The notes below the pieces were generated by a model. The model searched no databases. It saw only the letters and a program-made list of their open reading frames with translations, and was not told where the DNA came from. From contig NZ_SSDJ01000096.1 in assembly GCF_004794465.1 (NCBI RefSeq), forward strand, positions 1 to 64,000: 64,000 nt of DNA. The letters run 5' to 3'. Origin of the DNA: Microbacterium sp. K24 (GTDB lineage Bacteria > Actinomycetota > Actinomycetes > Actinomycetales > Microbacteriaceae). Made by a program: the position numbers and the translations under genes. Every line of letters begins with the position of its first letter. Within the stretch, counting starts at the first letter, position 1. This document shows, one piece after another, positions 38,917 through 48,007 of the stretch.

Positions 38917-39543
38917 GTGGGCACGGACGATCGACCGGCGGCGGGTCGCGGCCCCCGCGGTCCCTATGCGACGGGACAGGCGCGACGGCAGGCGATCGTC
39001 GACGAGGCGCTCGGAGTGTTCTCCCGCACGGGGTTCCATGGCGGATCCCTGCGGGAGATCGCCAAACGCGTCGGCGTGACCCCGGCCGGTCTCCTGCACC
39101 ACTTCTCCGGCAAGGAGGAGCTGTTCGCCGAGGTCCTCCGCCAGCGCGACGAGAAGGTGCGCGCGGCGGCGGGCGACCCTGCCGAGCACACGCTGATCGA
39201 GCAGGCGAAGAGGGTCGTCGCGCACAACCAGACCTCGCGGGGGCTCACGTCGCTGTACGCCATCGTCTCGGCGGAGGCGACCGACTCCGAGCATCCGTCG
39301 CACGCCGACTTCGCCGCCCGCTACCGGGCGAGGGCCGACGAGGCGAGCGAGATCCTCCGACGCGGGCAGGATGCGGGCGAGGTGCGGGCCGACATCGACC
39401 CTGCGCTCGCGGCACGCCTGATCAGTGCCGTCATGGACGGGATCCAGCTGCAGTGGCTGCTCGACGAGTCGGTCGACATGGTCCCGCTGTTCGACGAGTT
39501 CGTGCGCCGCTACCTGCACCCCGCCGACGCGCCGCACGACTGA
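38917..39543 (+). CDS. TetR-family regulator
   Basis: A 208-residue TetR regulator. DNA-binding domain at residues ~22-68 (RRQAIVDEALGVFSRTGFHGGSLREIAKRVGVTPAGLLHHFSGKEELF). The C-terminal ligand domain is of the glucanase/BetI-like type, with DPALAARLISAVMDGIQLQWLLD. The GTG start follows AGGACAGGAG. It is 37 bases after the secreted glycoamylase-like gene, so both are probably co-transcribed and the regulator may govern that operon. It converges with the PucR gene, 15 bases away. Confidence 0.93.
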   Translation: MGTDDRPAAGRGPRGPYATGQARRQAIVDEALGVFSRTGFHGGSLREIAKRVGVTPAGLLHHFSGKEELFAEVLRQRDEKVRAAAGDPAEHTLIEQAKRVVAHNQTSRGLTSLYAIVSAEATDSEHPSHADFAARYRARADEASEILRRGQDAGEVRADIDPALAARLISAVMDGIQLQWLLDESVDMVPLFDEFVRRYLHPADAPHD

Positions 39544-39558
39544 GTCGCCTGACGCGCG

Positions 39559-41067
39559 TCAGTCCCTGGCGGTCTGCAGCAGCGTCCAGAGCTCGGCCCG
39601 TGCGGGGAAAGCCGAGAGGTCGATGCCGAGCATGCCTCCCGCCTGGGCGATGCGCGAACGGAGCGTGTGCCGGTGCACGCCGAGCGCCGCGGCCGCCGAC
39701 TCGGCCCTGGCGTCGTGCTCCAGCCAGGTGCGCAGCGAGTGCTCGAGGTCGGCGCCGGTGCGGGCGTCGTGCTCGCGCAGCGGAGCCAGGCGGGACTCCG
39801 CCACGAGTCGCGCCTCGTCGGTCGCGAGGGCGGTGAGGATGCTCGAGCCGACGGTGTCGGCATATCGCGCGGCGCCGTGGTCGCCGTGCTGGCGGAGAGC
39901 CGTGAGCGCCTGCGCGTGCGCGCGGGAGAAGGCGTCGTAGCCCTCGGGGGCGGAGACGCCGATACGGATGCCGAAGCGCACCGCGACCTCGTCGAGGAGA
40001 TGCTCGTCGCTCGCGGACAGGCACACGGTCACGCCGTCCTCCGACTCGGCGATGAAGGAGGGTGTGCCGTGTTCGGACCGGTGCCTCTCCCACCAGTCGG
40101 TGAGCGGTCCGGCGGGAGCATCTCCGGCGACGGCGACGACGATCGGGGTGGGGGGAAGGGCGCCGAGCACCCGACGGGCGAGTCCGGGGTCATCGGCGAG
40201 GAGTGATCCGAGCAGTTGCGCGTGCAGGCGCCGCCGGCTGCGCGCCAGCTGCTCGCTCTGCTCCATGGCGAGACCCGCCATCGCGATGACCGAGGTCACG
40301 ACCGACCGGGCCTCCGGGTCGAGCACGTCGACCGCGAGCGCGATGACTCCGCGCAGGTGGCCGCCCCGCCCGACCGTGAAGAGTGTGAACGTGCGGTCGT
40401 CGAGCGTGAGGGACTGGCCGGCTTCGAGCCCGCGGGTGAGGATCTCGATGACCCTCTCGCCGAGGTCTTCGAGCACGCCCGGCTCGATCGCACCGCGGGG
40501 ATGCGAGCTGAGCAGCGCCCCGGCCGCATCGAACATGCCCGCCCACACGTCGAGGCGCCGGCCGAGCTCGGCGACGGTCGCGTCGAGACCGTGGGGGCGG
40601 AGGGCGGCGAGGGCGAGGGCTCGCTGCGTGTCGAGGGCCCAGGATCGCCGGGCGTACGCCTGCGCGGCGATGGCCTCGGCGTGTGCACGGGCGACGGCGA
40701 TGAACGGCGTGCGGTAAGGGACCTCGAACAGCGGCATCCCGTGCTCGGCGCAGGCCTGCACGAGCTCTTCGGGAATGCCGGAGCGGTGCACCTCCGTGCC
40801 GAAGCCGAGTCCGAGCACGCCCCGACCGGCCAGGCGCCCGACGTAGGTGTCGATGTCGACCGCGTCGTCGAACTGGCTGCCGGTGGTCAGCAGGGCGAGG
40901 TCCTCCGAGAGGAACGGGGTGGGGTCGGCCAGATCGGAGCTGTGCACCCACCGCAGCGGTCGGTCGAGCGGGCCGTCCGGCAGCTCCTCGGCGGAGGAGA
41001 CCAGCGCGAGGCCGAGGTCCCTTCGGTGCAGCAGCGCGCGGAGCGTGGGTTCCTCGGCCACAGCCAT
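39559..41067 (-). CDS. PucR-family transcriptional regulator
   Basis: A 502-residue regulator with the usual three parts. An N-terminal PucR sensory domain (residues ~1-130, PTLRALLHRRDLGLALVSSAEELPDGPLDRPLRWVHSSDLADPTPFL). A central GGDEF-like region. A C-terminal helix-turn-helix (HTH_30), with LRTWLEHDARAESAAAALGVHRHTLRSRIAQ. The ATG at 41067 follows CAAGAGGAGTTC; earlier in-frame codons are unlikely. It is divergent from gabT with two TTGTACA-type sites between, so it is the probable regulator of the putrescine/GABA cluster. Confidence 0.93.
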   Translation of the reverse strand: MAVAEEPTLRALLHRRDLGLALVSSAEELPDGPLDRPLRWVHSSDLADPTPFLSEDLALLTTGSQFDDAVDIDTYVGRLAGRGVLGLGFGTEVHRSGIPEELVQACAEHGMPLFEVPYRTPFIAVARAHAEAIAAQAYARRSWALDTQRALALAALRPHGLDATVAELGRRLDVWAGMFDAAGALLSSHPRGAIEPGVLEDLGERVIEILTRGLEAGQSLTLDDRTFTLFTVGRGGHLRGVIALAVDVLDPEARSVVTSVIAMAGLAMEQSEQLARSRRRLHAQLLGSLLADDPGLARRVLGALPPTPIVVAVAGDAPAGPLTDWWERHRSEHGTPSFIAESEDGVTVCLSASDEHLLDEVAVRFGIRIGVSAPEGYDAFSRAHAQALTALRQHGDHGAARYADTVGSSILTALATDEARLVAESRLAPLREHDARTGADLEHSLRTWLEHDARAESAAAALGVHRHTLRSRIAQAGGMLGIDLSAFPARAELWTLLQTARD

Positions 41068-41078
41068 GGCGAACTCCT

Positions 41079-41119
41079 CTTGTACACACCGGCGATCTCT
41101 TGCTTCAGATTGTACAAGT
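41079..41119. promoter_or_regulatory. Paired TTGTACA sites between the PucR gene and gabT
   Basis: CTTGTACA (41079-41086) and TGTACAAG (41112-41119) form an 8-bp inverted repeat, 33 bases centre to centre, about three helical turns. The sites are candidate operators for the divergent PucR regulator. Confidence 0.55.
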
Positions 41120-41150
41120 CGGCGAGTGCGGCGGTGTCCGGAGCCGCCGT

Positions 41151-41156
41151 ACGCTC
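41151..41156 (+). promoter_or_regulatory. Leaderless-type -10 box (TACGCT) for gabT
   Basis: Six bases before the ATG at 41163. It settles the gabT start. Confidence 0.6.
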
Positions 41157-41162
41157 GCGGAC

Positions 41163-42524
41163 ATGGCACTCCTCGACACCGCAGCTGTTGCAGTTCCCCT
41201 CGGCGGACCCGAGCTCCCCCAGGAGCGACGCCTCGTCACCGAGCTTCCCGGCCCCCGGTCGGCGGAGATCCTCGCGCGCAAGGCCGATGCCGTCGCCGCA
41301 GGCGTCGGCCACACGGTGCCCGTCGCGACCGTCGCCGCCGGCGGCGGAGTCGTGGTGGATGCCGACGGCAACTCGCTGATCGACCTCGGCTCCGGCATCG
41401 CCGTGACGACGGTCGGCAACGCGCACCCCAAGGTCGCCGCAGCCGTCGCCGCGCAGGCCGCGCAGTTCACCCACACCTGCTTCATGATCTCGCCGTACGA
41501 GTCGTACATCGAGGTCGCCGAGGCGCTGAACCGGGTGACCCCCGGCGACTTCGCCAAGAAGAGCGCCCTGTTCAACTCGGGCGCCGAGGCTGTCGAGAAC
41601 GCGATCAAGATCGCCCGCAAGCACACCGGCCGCCAGGCCGTCGTCGCCTTCGACCACGGCTACCACGGCCGCACGAACCTGACCATGGCGCTCACCGCCA
41701 AGTCGATGCCGTACAAGAGCGGCTTCGGTCCCTTCGCACCCGAGGTCTACCGCGCGCCGATGTCGTACCCGTTCCGCGACGGCCTCGCCGGTCCCGAGGC
41801 CGCGGCCCGTGTCATCCTGCAGCTCGAGAAGCAGATCGGCGCCGACAACCTCGCCGCGGTCATCATCGAGCCCATCCAGGGCGAGGGCGGGTTCATCGTG
41901 CCCGCCGAGGGCTTCCTTCCGGCGATCGTCGACTGGTGCCGTGCGAACGGCGTCGTCTTCATCGCGGATGAGGTGCAGACCGGATTCGCCCGCACCGGAC
42001 ACATGTTCGCGAGCGAGATCTTCGGCATCGAGCCCGACCTGATCACCACCGCCAAGGGCATCGCCGGCGGTCTTCCCCTCGCCGCCGTCACCGGCCGCGC
42101 CGAGATCATGGACGCCTCCCACTCCGGCGGACTCGGCGGCACCTACGGCGGCAACCCGATCGCCTGCGCCGCGGCGCTCGCCGCCATCGACGTGTTCGAG
42201 AACGACGGCGTCATCGAGCGCGCCCGCGAGATCGGCACGATCCTCACCGACCGTCTCATCGCGATCCAGCAGGGCGACCCCCGCGTCGGCGACGTCCGCG
42301 GGCACGGCGCCATGATCGCGGCCGAGTTCGTCGACCCGGAGACCAAGGCGCCGGATGCCGCGCTCACCGCCGCCGTCGCGAAGGCCTGCATCGCCCAGGG
42401 CGTCATCGTGCTCACCTGCGGCACGTACGGCAACGTGATCCGCTTCCTCCCTCCGCTCGCGATCGGCGACGATCTGCTCAACGAAGGACTCGACGTGGTC
42501 GCCGCCGCACTCGCGGCCGCGTAG
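41163..42524 (+). CDS. gabT: 4-aminobutyrate aminotransferase
   Basis: A 453-residue class III PLP aminotransferase that converts GABA plus 2-oxoglutarate to succinate semialdehyde plus glutamate. FNSGAEAVENAIKIARKHTGR, DHGYHGRTNLTMALT, IADEVQTGFARTG (Asp269) and PLP-Lys298 in TTAKGIAGGLPLAAV are present. Start at 41163 rather than 41100: TACGCT is 6 bases upstream. It leads a cluster with a putrescine-oxidase-like flavoenzyme and two semialdehyde dehydrogenases, which supports GABA as the substrate. Confidence 0.95.
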   Translation: MALLDTAAVAVPLGGPELPQERRLVTELPGPRSAEILARKADAVAAGVGHTVPVATVAAGGGVVVDADGNSLIDLGSGIAVTTVGNAHPKVAAAVAAQAAQFTHTCFMISPYESYIEVAEALNRVTPGDFAKKSALFNSGAEAVENAIKIARKHTGRQAVVAFDHGYHGRTNLTMALTAKSMPYKSGFGPFAPEVYRAPMSYPFRDGLAGPEAAARVILQLEKQIGADNLAAVIIEPIQGEGGFIVPAEGFLPAIVDWCRANGVVFIADEVQTGFARTGHMFASEIFGIEPDLITTAKGIAGGLPLAAVTGRAEIMDASHSGGLGGTYGGNPIACAAALAAIDVFENDGVIERAREIGTILTDRLIAIQQGDPRVGDVRGHGAMIAAEFVDPETKAPDAALTAAVAKACIAQGVIVLTCGTYGNVIRFLPPLAIGDDLLNEGLDVVAAALAAA

Positions 42525-42529
42525 TCCCC

Positions 42530-42549
42530 GACCGCGGCCTGCCGCGGTC
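42530..42549 (+). terminator. Hairpin after gabT
   Basis: GACCGCGG / CCGCGGTC with a CCTG loop, 5 bases after the gabT stop. No U-tract. Confidence 0.45.
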
Positions 42550-42561
42550 CGCACCAGATGT

Positions 42562-42603
42562 CCGGTCGCGACCCCAAATCGGGGGATTCCGGGTCGCGAC
42601 CGG
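42562..42603. repeat. Palindrome between gabT and the flavin oxidase gene
   Basis: A perfect 13-bp inverted repeat CCGGTCGCGACCC / GGGTCGCGACCGG with a 16-base loop that itself contains CCCC/GGGG. It is a simple hairpin without the clear doubled 19-base words seen at the other repeats. It may reduce read-through from gabT. Confidence 0.7.
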
Positions 42604-42632
42604 CACTTCATCCCCCACCGAAGGAGTTGCAC

Positions 42633-44015
42633 ATGGCTGAGATCACCCGCGACGTACTGATCATCGGCGCCGGAGCCGCAGGGCTCACGGCGGCGAACGA
42701 CCTGCGCCAGGCCGGCCTCTCGGTCGCCGTGCTGGAAGCACGAGACCGCGTCGGCGGCCGCCTCTGGACCGATGTGATCGAGGGCGCGATGCTCGAGATC
42801 GGCGGCCAGTGGGTCTCTCCCGATCAGGACGCGCTGAAGGACGCCATCGAGGAGCTGGGCCTCGAGACGTACAGCCGTTACCGCGACGGCGACAGCGTGT
42901 ACGTGGGTCCGGACGGCCAGTCGCACCGCTTCACCGGCGAGATGTTCCCGGTGGCGCCGGCGACCGAGGCCGTGATCGCCGAGATCACCGAGCGTCTGGA
43001 CGCCATGGTCGCCGAGATCGACCCGGATCGTCCCTGGGCGCACCCGAAGGCCGAGGAATGGGACACCGTCACGTGGGACGCCTGGCTGCGCGCCCGGACC
43101 GATGACGACGAGGCCGTGCGCAACCTCGCCTTCGCCACCGGCACCGCGATGCTCACCAAGCCGACGCACTCCTTCTCGCTGCTGCAGTCGCTGCTGATGG
43201 CGGCATCCGCCGGCTCGTACTCGAACCTGGTCGACGCCGACTTCATCCTCGACAAGCGCGTCGTCGGCGGTCTCCAGCAGGTGCCGCTGCGCCTCGCGGA
43301 GCGCCTGGGCGACGACGTGCTCCTGAACCAGCCGGTGCGAAGCCTGGAGTGGGGCGCGAACGGCGTCACCGCCACGACCGACGACCTCACCGTCAGCGCA
43401 CGGTACGCGATCCTCGCGCACGCACCGGTGCTCTACAGCCGGATCTCGTTCGTTCCGCCGCTGCCGCGTCGCCAGCACCAGATGCACCAGCACCTGTCGA
43501 TGGGCTTCGTCATCAAGGTGCACGCGGTCTACGAGACGCCGTTCTGGCGTGCACAGGGGCTCAGCGCCACCGCCTTCAGCCCGTACGAGCTCGTGCACGA
43601 GGCGTACGACAACACGAACCACGGCGACGAGCGCGGCACCCTCGTCGGCTTCGTCTCCGACGCGAACGCCGACGGAGTGTTCGAGCTGTCGGCCGAGGAG
43701 CGCAAGGAGCGCATCCTCACCTCGCTCTCGCACTACTACGGCGACGAGGCGAAGAACCCGGTCGTCTACTACGAGAGCGACTGGGGCAGCGAGGAGTGGA
43801 CCCGCGGCGCGTACGCCGCGAGCTTCGACATGGGCGGCCTGCACCGCTACGGCGCGGACCTCCGCACCCCCGTCGGACCGATCCACTTCGCGTGCAGCGA
43901 CCTGGCGGGCGCCGGATACCAGCACGTCGACGGGGCGATCCGCATGGGTCACCTCGCCGCCGCGAACATCGTCGACGCGATCCGCGACGCGGGACCCACC
44001 GAGAGCGGCGACTGA
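42633..44015 (+). CDS. Flavin monoamine oxidase, putrescine-oxidase-like
   Basis: A 460-residue FAD-dependent amine oxidase. The Rossmann motif is IIGAGAAGLTAANDL (residues 10-24), with EARDRVGGRLWTD (35-47) and the C-terminal FAD segment GAGYQHVDGAIRMGHLAA. The length and GGQWVSPDQDAL segment match actinobacterial putrescine oxidases, which convert putrescine to 4-aminobutanal, H2O2 and ammonia. The cluster context (GabT, aldehyde dehydrogenases, APC permease) supports putrescine as substrate. Other short amines cannot be excluded. ATG after GAAGGAG; overlaps uspA-like gene (TGATG). Confidence 0.9.
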   Translation: MAEITRDVLIIGAGAAGLTAANDLRQAGLSVAVLEARDRVGGRLWTDVIEGAMLEIGGQWVSPDQDALKDAIEELGLETYSRYRDGDSVYVGPDGQSHRFTGEMFPVAPATEAVIAEITERLDAMVAEIDPDRPWAHPKAEEWDTVTWDAWLRARTDDDEAVRNLAFATGTAMLTKPTHSFSLLQSLLMAASAGSYSNLVDADFILDKRVVGGLQQVPLRLAERLGDDVLLNQPVRSLEWGANGVTATTDDLTVSARYAILAHAPVLYSRISFVPPLPRRQHQMHQHLSMGFVIKVHAVYETPFWRAQGLSATAFSPYELVHEAYDNTNHGDERGTLVGFVSDANADGVFELSAEERKERILTSLSHYYGDEAKNPVVYYESDWGSEEWTRGAYAASFDMGGLHRYGADLRTPVGPIHFACSDLAGAGYQHVDGAIRMGHLAAANIVDAIRDAGPTESGD

Positions 44016-44899
44016 TGACCGGCTCGGTCGTCGTCGGCTACACGGCGACGGACAGCGGGGCGGATGCCGCGGCGCTCGGCGCCCGGCTCGCTCGCAGCCT
44101 CGGCGCGACGCTGCACCTGGTGATCGTGCTCCCGACCGAGGGCACGCGCAGCGCCGCGGTCCCGCCGGAGCGCGCCTACGAGGAGCACATCCGCGGTCAG
44201 GCGAAGAAGTGGCTCGCCGACGCGATCGTCCGGCTGCCGCAGGAGCTGACCCGCAGCGGACACGTGCGCTTCGGCGAGTCGTTCGCCGAGGGGCTCATCG
44301 CCGCCGGTGAGGAGTTCGGCGCGCGGGTGATCGTGGTCGGCGCCGCGGGCGGCGGCATCCTGGGGCGGCATCGCCTCGGCAGCGTCGCCTCGGAGCTGCT
44401 GCACTCGTCGACCATCCCGGTCGCGCTCGCGCCTGCGGGCACCGCGCAGCAGGATGATCACGTCATCCCGCGCGTCACCGTCGCCGTGGGCACCCGCCCC
44501 GGCGCCGACGCGCTGCTCGATGAAGGGGTCTCTCTCGCGAGCGACGCCGGCGTCGACCTGCGGCTCGTGTCGCTCGTGCCCTTCGACGTGCCACCGGGGC
44601 TCGACACCGGAGCGATCCGCGTGGTCGGCGACGAGCATTCGCAGGAGGTTCTCGCGGTCGCCTCGGAGCTGCTGCCCGACGGCCGGACCGCCGCCGTCGA
44701 GCGGGCGCCCGGCGACACCGTGGAGGATGCCGTCGCGCATCTCTCCTGGCTCCCCGGCGAGGTCGTCCTCGTCGGCTCCAGTCGGCTGGCTCAGCCCCGT
44801 CGACTGTTCCTGGGCTCCACGGCGGCGAAGATGCTGCACGAGCTGCCCGTCCCGATGATCGTCGTCCCGCGCACCCGCGCCGAAGCAGGAGTCCGCTGA
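44015..44899 (+). CDS. Universal stress protein, tandem UspA domains
   Basis: A 294-residue protein of two UspA domains. Domain 1 (~1-145) contains VVVGAAGGGILGRHRLGSVASELLHSSTIPVALAP, matching the G-x2-G-x9-G(S/T) ATP-binding pattern. Domain 2 (~150-294) ends EVVLVGSSRLAQPRRLFLGSTAAKMLHELPVPMIVVP. It overlaps both neighbours (TGATG), so it is made together with the oxidase and permease. A role in coping with H2O2 or adjusting transporter activity is speculation from context. Confidence 0.92.
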   Translation: MTGSVVVGYTATDSGADAAALGARLARSLGATLHLVIVLPTEGTRSAAVPPERAYEEHIRGQAKKWLADAIVRLPQELTRSGHVRFGESFAEGLIAAGEEFGARVIVVGAAGGGILGRHRLGSVASELLHSSTIPVALAPAGTAQQDDHVIPRVTVAVGTRPGADALLDEGVSLASDAGVDLRLVSLVPFDVPPGLDTGAIRVVGDEHSQEVLAVASELLPDGRTAAVERAPGDTVEDAVAHLSWLPGEVVLVGSSRLAQPRRLFLGSTAAKMLHELPVPMIVVPRTRAEAGVR

Positions 44900-46443
44900 T
44901 GAGCAGCACGAATCGGGCGACGGAGCCCGAGTCCGGTGTCACCACCGGCATCTCCACGAAGGGTCTGAGGGCCGGCGCCGTCGGTGTGCTCGGAGCCGTG
45001 GTGATCGGCGTCTCGACCATCGCCCCCGCCTACACGCTCACCGCGTCGCTGGGCCCGACGGTGGCAGAGGTCGGCACCCAGGTGCCCGCCATCATCCTCG
45101 TCGGCTTCATCCCGATGCTGCTGACCGCCTTCGGCTACCGCGAGCTCAACCGCGTGATGCCGGACTCCGGCACCTCGTTCACCTGGGGCGTGCGCGCCTT
45201 CGGGCCCTGGATCGGCTGGATGACCGGTTGGGGGCTCATCGCCGCCACCGTCATCGTGCTGTCCAACCTCGCCGGGATCGCGGTGGAGTTCCTCTTCCTG
45301 CTGATCGCCCAGCTGACCGGCAACGCGGGGATCGCCGACCTGGCGTTCAACCCGATCATCAACGTCGTGGTGTGCCTGCTGTTCATGCTCGGCGCCACGC
45401 TCGTGTCGTACCGCGACATGCAGACGACGCAGAAGTTCCAGTACATCCTGGTGACCTTCCAGCTCGTCGTCCTGGTGGTCTTCGCCGTCGTCGCGATCGT
45501 CAAGGCCGTGTCGGGCGAGGCGCCGGAGCCCACGGCGTTCTCCTGGTCGTGGTTCAACCCCTTCGAGGTGCCGACGTTCAGCGCCTTCGCCGCCGGTCTG
45601 TCGCTGTCGATCTTCATCTTCTGGGGCTGGGACGTCGTCCTCACCATGAACGAGGAGACGAAGGATCCCGACAAGACGCCGGGCCGCGCCGCGATGCTCA
45701 CGGTGTTCGTCGTCGTGAGCCTGTACCTGCTCCTGTCGATCGGCCTCATCATGTTCGCCGGCGTCGGGACAGGGGCCTTCGGGCTCGCGAACGAGGACAT
45801 CTCCGCGAACGTCTTCTTCGCGCTGTCCGACCCCGTGCTCGGACCGCTGGCCTTCCTCGTCTCGCTCGCCGTGCTGTCGAGCTCGGCGGCGTCGTTGCAG
45901 TCGACGGCGGTGGGACCGGCGCGCACGCTCCTCGCGATGGGGCACTACGGCGCCCTTCCGAAGCAGTTCGCCAAGGTGAGCCCGCGGTTCTTCACGCCGG
46001 GTTATTCGACCATCGTGGCCGCCGTCGTCGCATCCGCGTTCTACGCCGTCATGCGTCTGCTGAGCGAGAACGTCCTGACCGACACGATCCTCTCGCTCGG
46101 CATGATGATCTGCTTCTACTACGGGCTCACGGCATTCGCCTGCGTCTGGTACTTCCGCAAGCAGTGGTTCGACTCGGCCCGCAGCTTCTTCTTCACGTTC
46201 CTGTTCCCGCTCGTCGGCGGCGGCATCCTGGCGGTGCTGTTCGTCACCACCCTGGTCGATTCGATGGACCCGGAATACGGCAGCGGATCGAGCATCGGCG
46301 GCCTCGGCCTCGTGTTCGTCCTGGGTGTCACGATCATCCTCGTCGGCGTGGTCATCATGATCTGGCAGCGCATCAAGCGCCCCGCGTTCTTCCGCGGCGA
46401 GACCCTGAGCATGGACGCCCCGCCGAGCATCCGCCGTCGCTGA
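44899..46443 (+). CDS. APC-family amino acid/polyamine permease
   Basis: A 514-residue membrane transporter with about 12 helices. The first helix includes the APC signature IGVSTIAPAYTLTASLGPTV, and EETKDPDKTPGRAAM marks the conserved cytosolic loop. It is similar in plan to PuuP/GABA-type permeases. In this cluster the likely cargo is putrescine or GABA, inferred from neighbours. It is coupled to the uspA-like gene and precedes gabD by 30 bases with its own AAAGAGAA site. Confidence 0.92.
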   Translation: MSSTNRATEPESGVTTGISTKGLRAGAVGVLGAVVIGVSTIAPAYTLTASLGPTVAEVGTQVPAIILVGFIPMLLTAFGYRELNRVMPDSGTSFTWGVRAFGPWIGWMTGWGLIAATVIVLSNLAGIAVEFLFLLIAQLTGNAGIADLAFNPIINVVVCLLFMLGATLVSYRDMQTTQKFQYILVTFQLVVLVVFAVVAIVKAVSGEAPEPTAFSWSWFNPFEVPTFSAFAAGLSLSIFIFWGWDVVLTMNEETKDPDKTPGRAAMLTVFVVVSLYLLLSIGLIMFAGVGTGAFGLANEDISANVFFALSDPVLGPLAFLVSLAVLSSSAASLQSTAVGPARTLLAMGHYGALPKQFAKVSPRFFTPGYSTIVAAVVASAFYAVMRLLSENVLTDTILSLGMMICFYYGLTAFACVWYFRKQWFDSARSFFFTFLFPLVGGGILAVLFVTTLVDSMDPEYGSGSSIGGLGLVFVLGVTIILVGVVIMIWQRIKRPAFFRGETLSMDAPPSIRRR

Positions 46444-46473
46444 CCCGCACTCCTCCCCACAGAAAGAGAATCC

Positions 46474-47940
46474 ATGAGCACTCAGACCGAGCAGGCGCTG
46501 CTCGACAGCATCCCCACCGGCCTCTTCATCGGCGGCGAGTGGACGGATGCCGAGACCGGCGGCACCTTCGACGTCACGGATCCCGCGACGGGCGCCGTGA
46601 TCCGCACGATCGCCGACGCGACGCCGGCAGACGGCAAGCGCGCACTCGACGCGGCCGTCGCCGCGCAGGAATCGTGGGCGGCGACCGCTCCGCGCGTGCG
46701 CAGCGAGATCCTCCGCCGTGCGTTCGACCTGGTGCAGGTGCACAAGGAGGACCTGGCTCTGCTGATGACGCTCGAGATGGGCAAGCCGCTCGCCGAGGCG
46801 CGCGGCGAGGTCGTCTACGGCGGCGAGTTCCTGCGCTGGTTCAGCGAGGAGGCCGTGCGCATCAGCGGCCGCTACGGCATCAACCCCGAGGGCACCGGCA
46901 ACATGGTCGTGTCGCAGCGGCCGGTCGGTCCGTCGTTCTTCGTGACGCCGTGGAACTTCCCGTTCGCGATGGCGACGCGCAAGATCGCCCCGGCGCTCGC
47001 CGCCGGCTGCACCGTGGTGATCAAGCCCCCGGCGCTCACGCCGCTGACGACGATCTTCTTCACGAAGCTGCTGGAGGAGGCCGGGCTTCCCGCCGGCGTC
47101 GTCAACGTCGTGCAGACGTCGAAGTCGAGCGCTCTCTCGGCGCCGATCATCGCCGACCCGCGTCTGCGCAAGCTGTCGTTCACCGGCTCGACCGAGGTGG
47201 GCCGCAAGCTCATCGCTCAGGCCGCCGAGGGCGTGCTCCGCGTGTCGATGGAGCTCGGCGGCAACGCGCCGTTCGTCGTCTTCGAGGACGCCGACCTGGA
47301 CAAGGCCGTCGAGGGCGCCCTTCTGGCGAAGTTCCGCAACATCGGCCAGGCGTGCACGGCGGCCAACCGCTTCATCGTGCAGGCATCCGTCGCCGAGGAG
47401 TTCGCGCGCAAGGTCACCGAGCGCGTCAACGCCATGAAGATCGGCCGCGGCACGGAGGAGGACGTGGCGATCGGACCGCTCATCGACGAGGATGCCGTCG
47501 CCAAGGCGGGCGAGCTCGTCGGCGACGCGGTCGACCGCGGAGCGAGGCTCCTCGCCGGCGGCAAGGCGGTCGAGGGCACGGGCACGTTCTACGAGCCCAC
47601 GGTGCTGACCGACGTCGTTCCCGGATCCGCGATCCTCCGCGAGGAGATCTTCGGACCGGTGCTGGCGATCGCGACCTTCGACACCGAAGACGAGGCCGTG
47701 CGCCTCGCGAACGACACCGAGTACGGTCTCGTCTCCTACGTCTTCACCGAGAACCTGCAGCGCGGCCAGCGCATGATCGACAAGCTCGAGACCGGCATGA
47801 TGGGCCTCAACGTGGGCGTCGTGTCGAACGCGGCCGCACCCTTCGGCGGAGTCAAGCAGTCCGGCGTCGGACGCGAGGGCGGTTTCGAGGGCATCCACGA
47901 ATACCTGTCCACCAAGTACACGCTGATCCCCGTCTCCTGA
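46474..47940 (+). CDS. gabD: Succinate-semialdehyde dehydrogenase (GabD-type aldehyde dehydrogenase)
   Basis: A 488-residue NAD(P)-dependent aldehyde dehydrogenase. Catalytic residues: Asn161 (PWNFP), Lys184 (VIKPP), Glu260 (MELGGNAPF) and Cys294 (GQACTAANR). The GQACTAANRF context and SFTGSTEVGR are those of GabD. It would oxidise succinate semialdehyde from GabT to succinate. It may alternatively act on 4-aminobutanal from the oxidase, because a second dehydrogenase follows and both steps need an enzyme. Confidence 0.92.
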   Translation: MSTQTEQALLDSIPTGLFIGGEWTDAETGGTFDVTDPATGAVIRTIADATPADGKRALDAAVAAQESWAATAPRVRSEILRRAFDLVQVHKEDLALLMTLEMGKPLAEARGEVVYGGEFLRWFSEEAVRISGRYGINPEGTGNMVVSQRPVGPSFFVTPWNFPFAMATRKIAPALAAGCTVVIKPPALTPLTTIFFTKLLEEAGLPAGVVNVVQTSKSSALSAPIIADPRLRKLSFTGSTEVGRKLIAQAAEGVLRVSMELGGNAPFVVFEDADLDKAVEGALLAKFRNIGQACTAANRFIVQASVAEEFARKVTERVNAMKIGRGTEEDVAIGPLIDEDAVAKAGELVGDAVDRGARLLAGGKAVEGTGTFYEPTVLTDVVPGSAILREEIFGPVLAIATFDTEDEAVRLANDTEYGLVSYVFTENLQRGQRMIDKLETGMMGLNVGVVSNAAAPFGGVKQSGVGREGGFEGIHEYLSTKYTLIPVS

Positions 47941-48007
47941 ATCACGGGGTGGGTCTCTGAGCTCTGCCTGCGGGCCCACTCCTTCCCCCAAAACGAGAGG
48001 ACGAATC

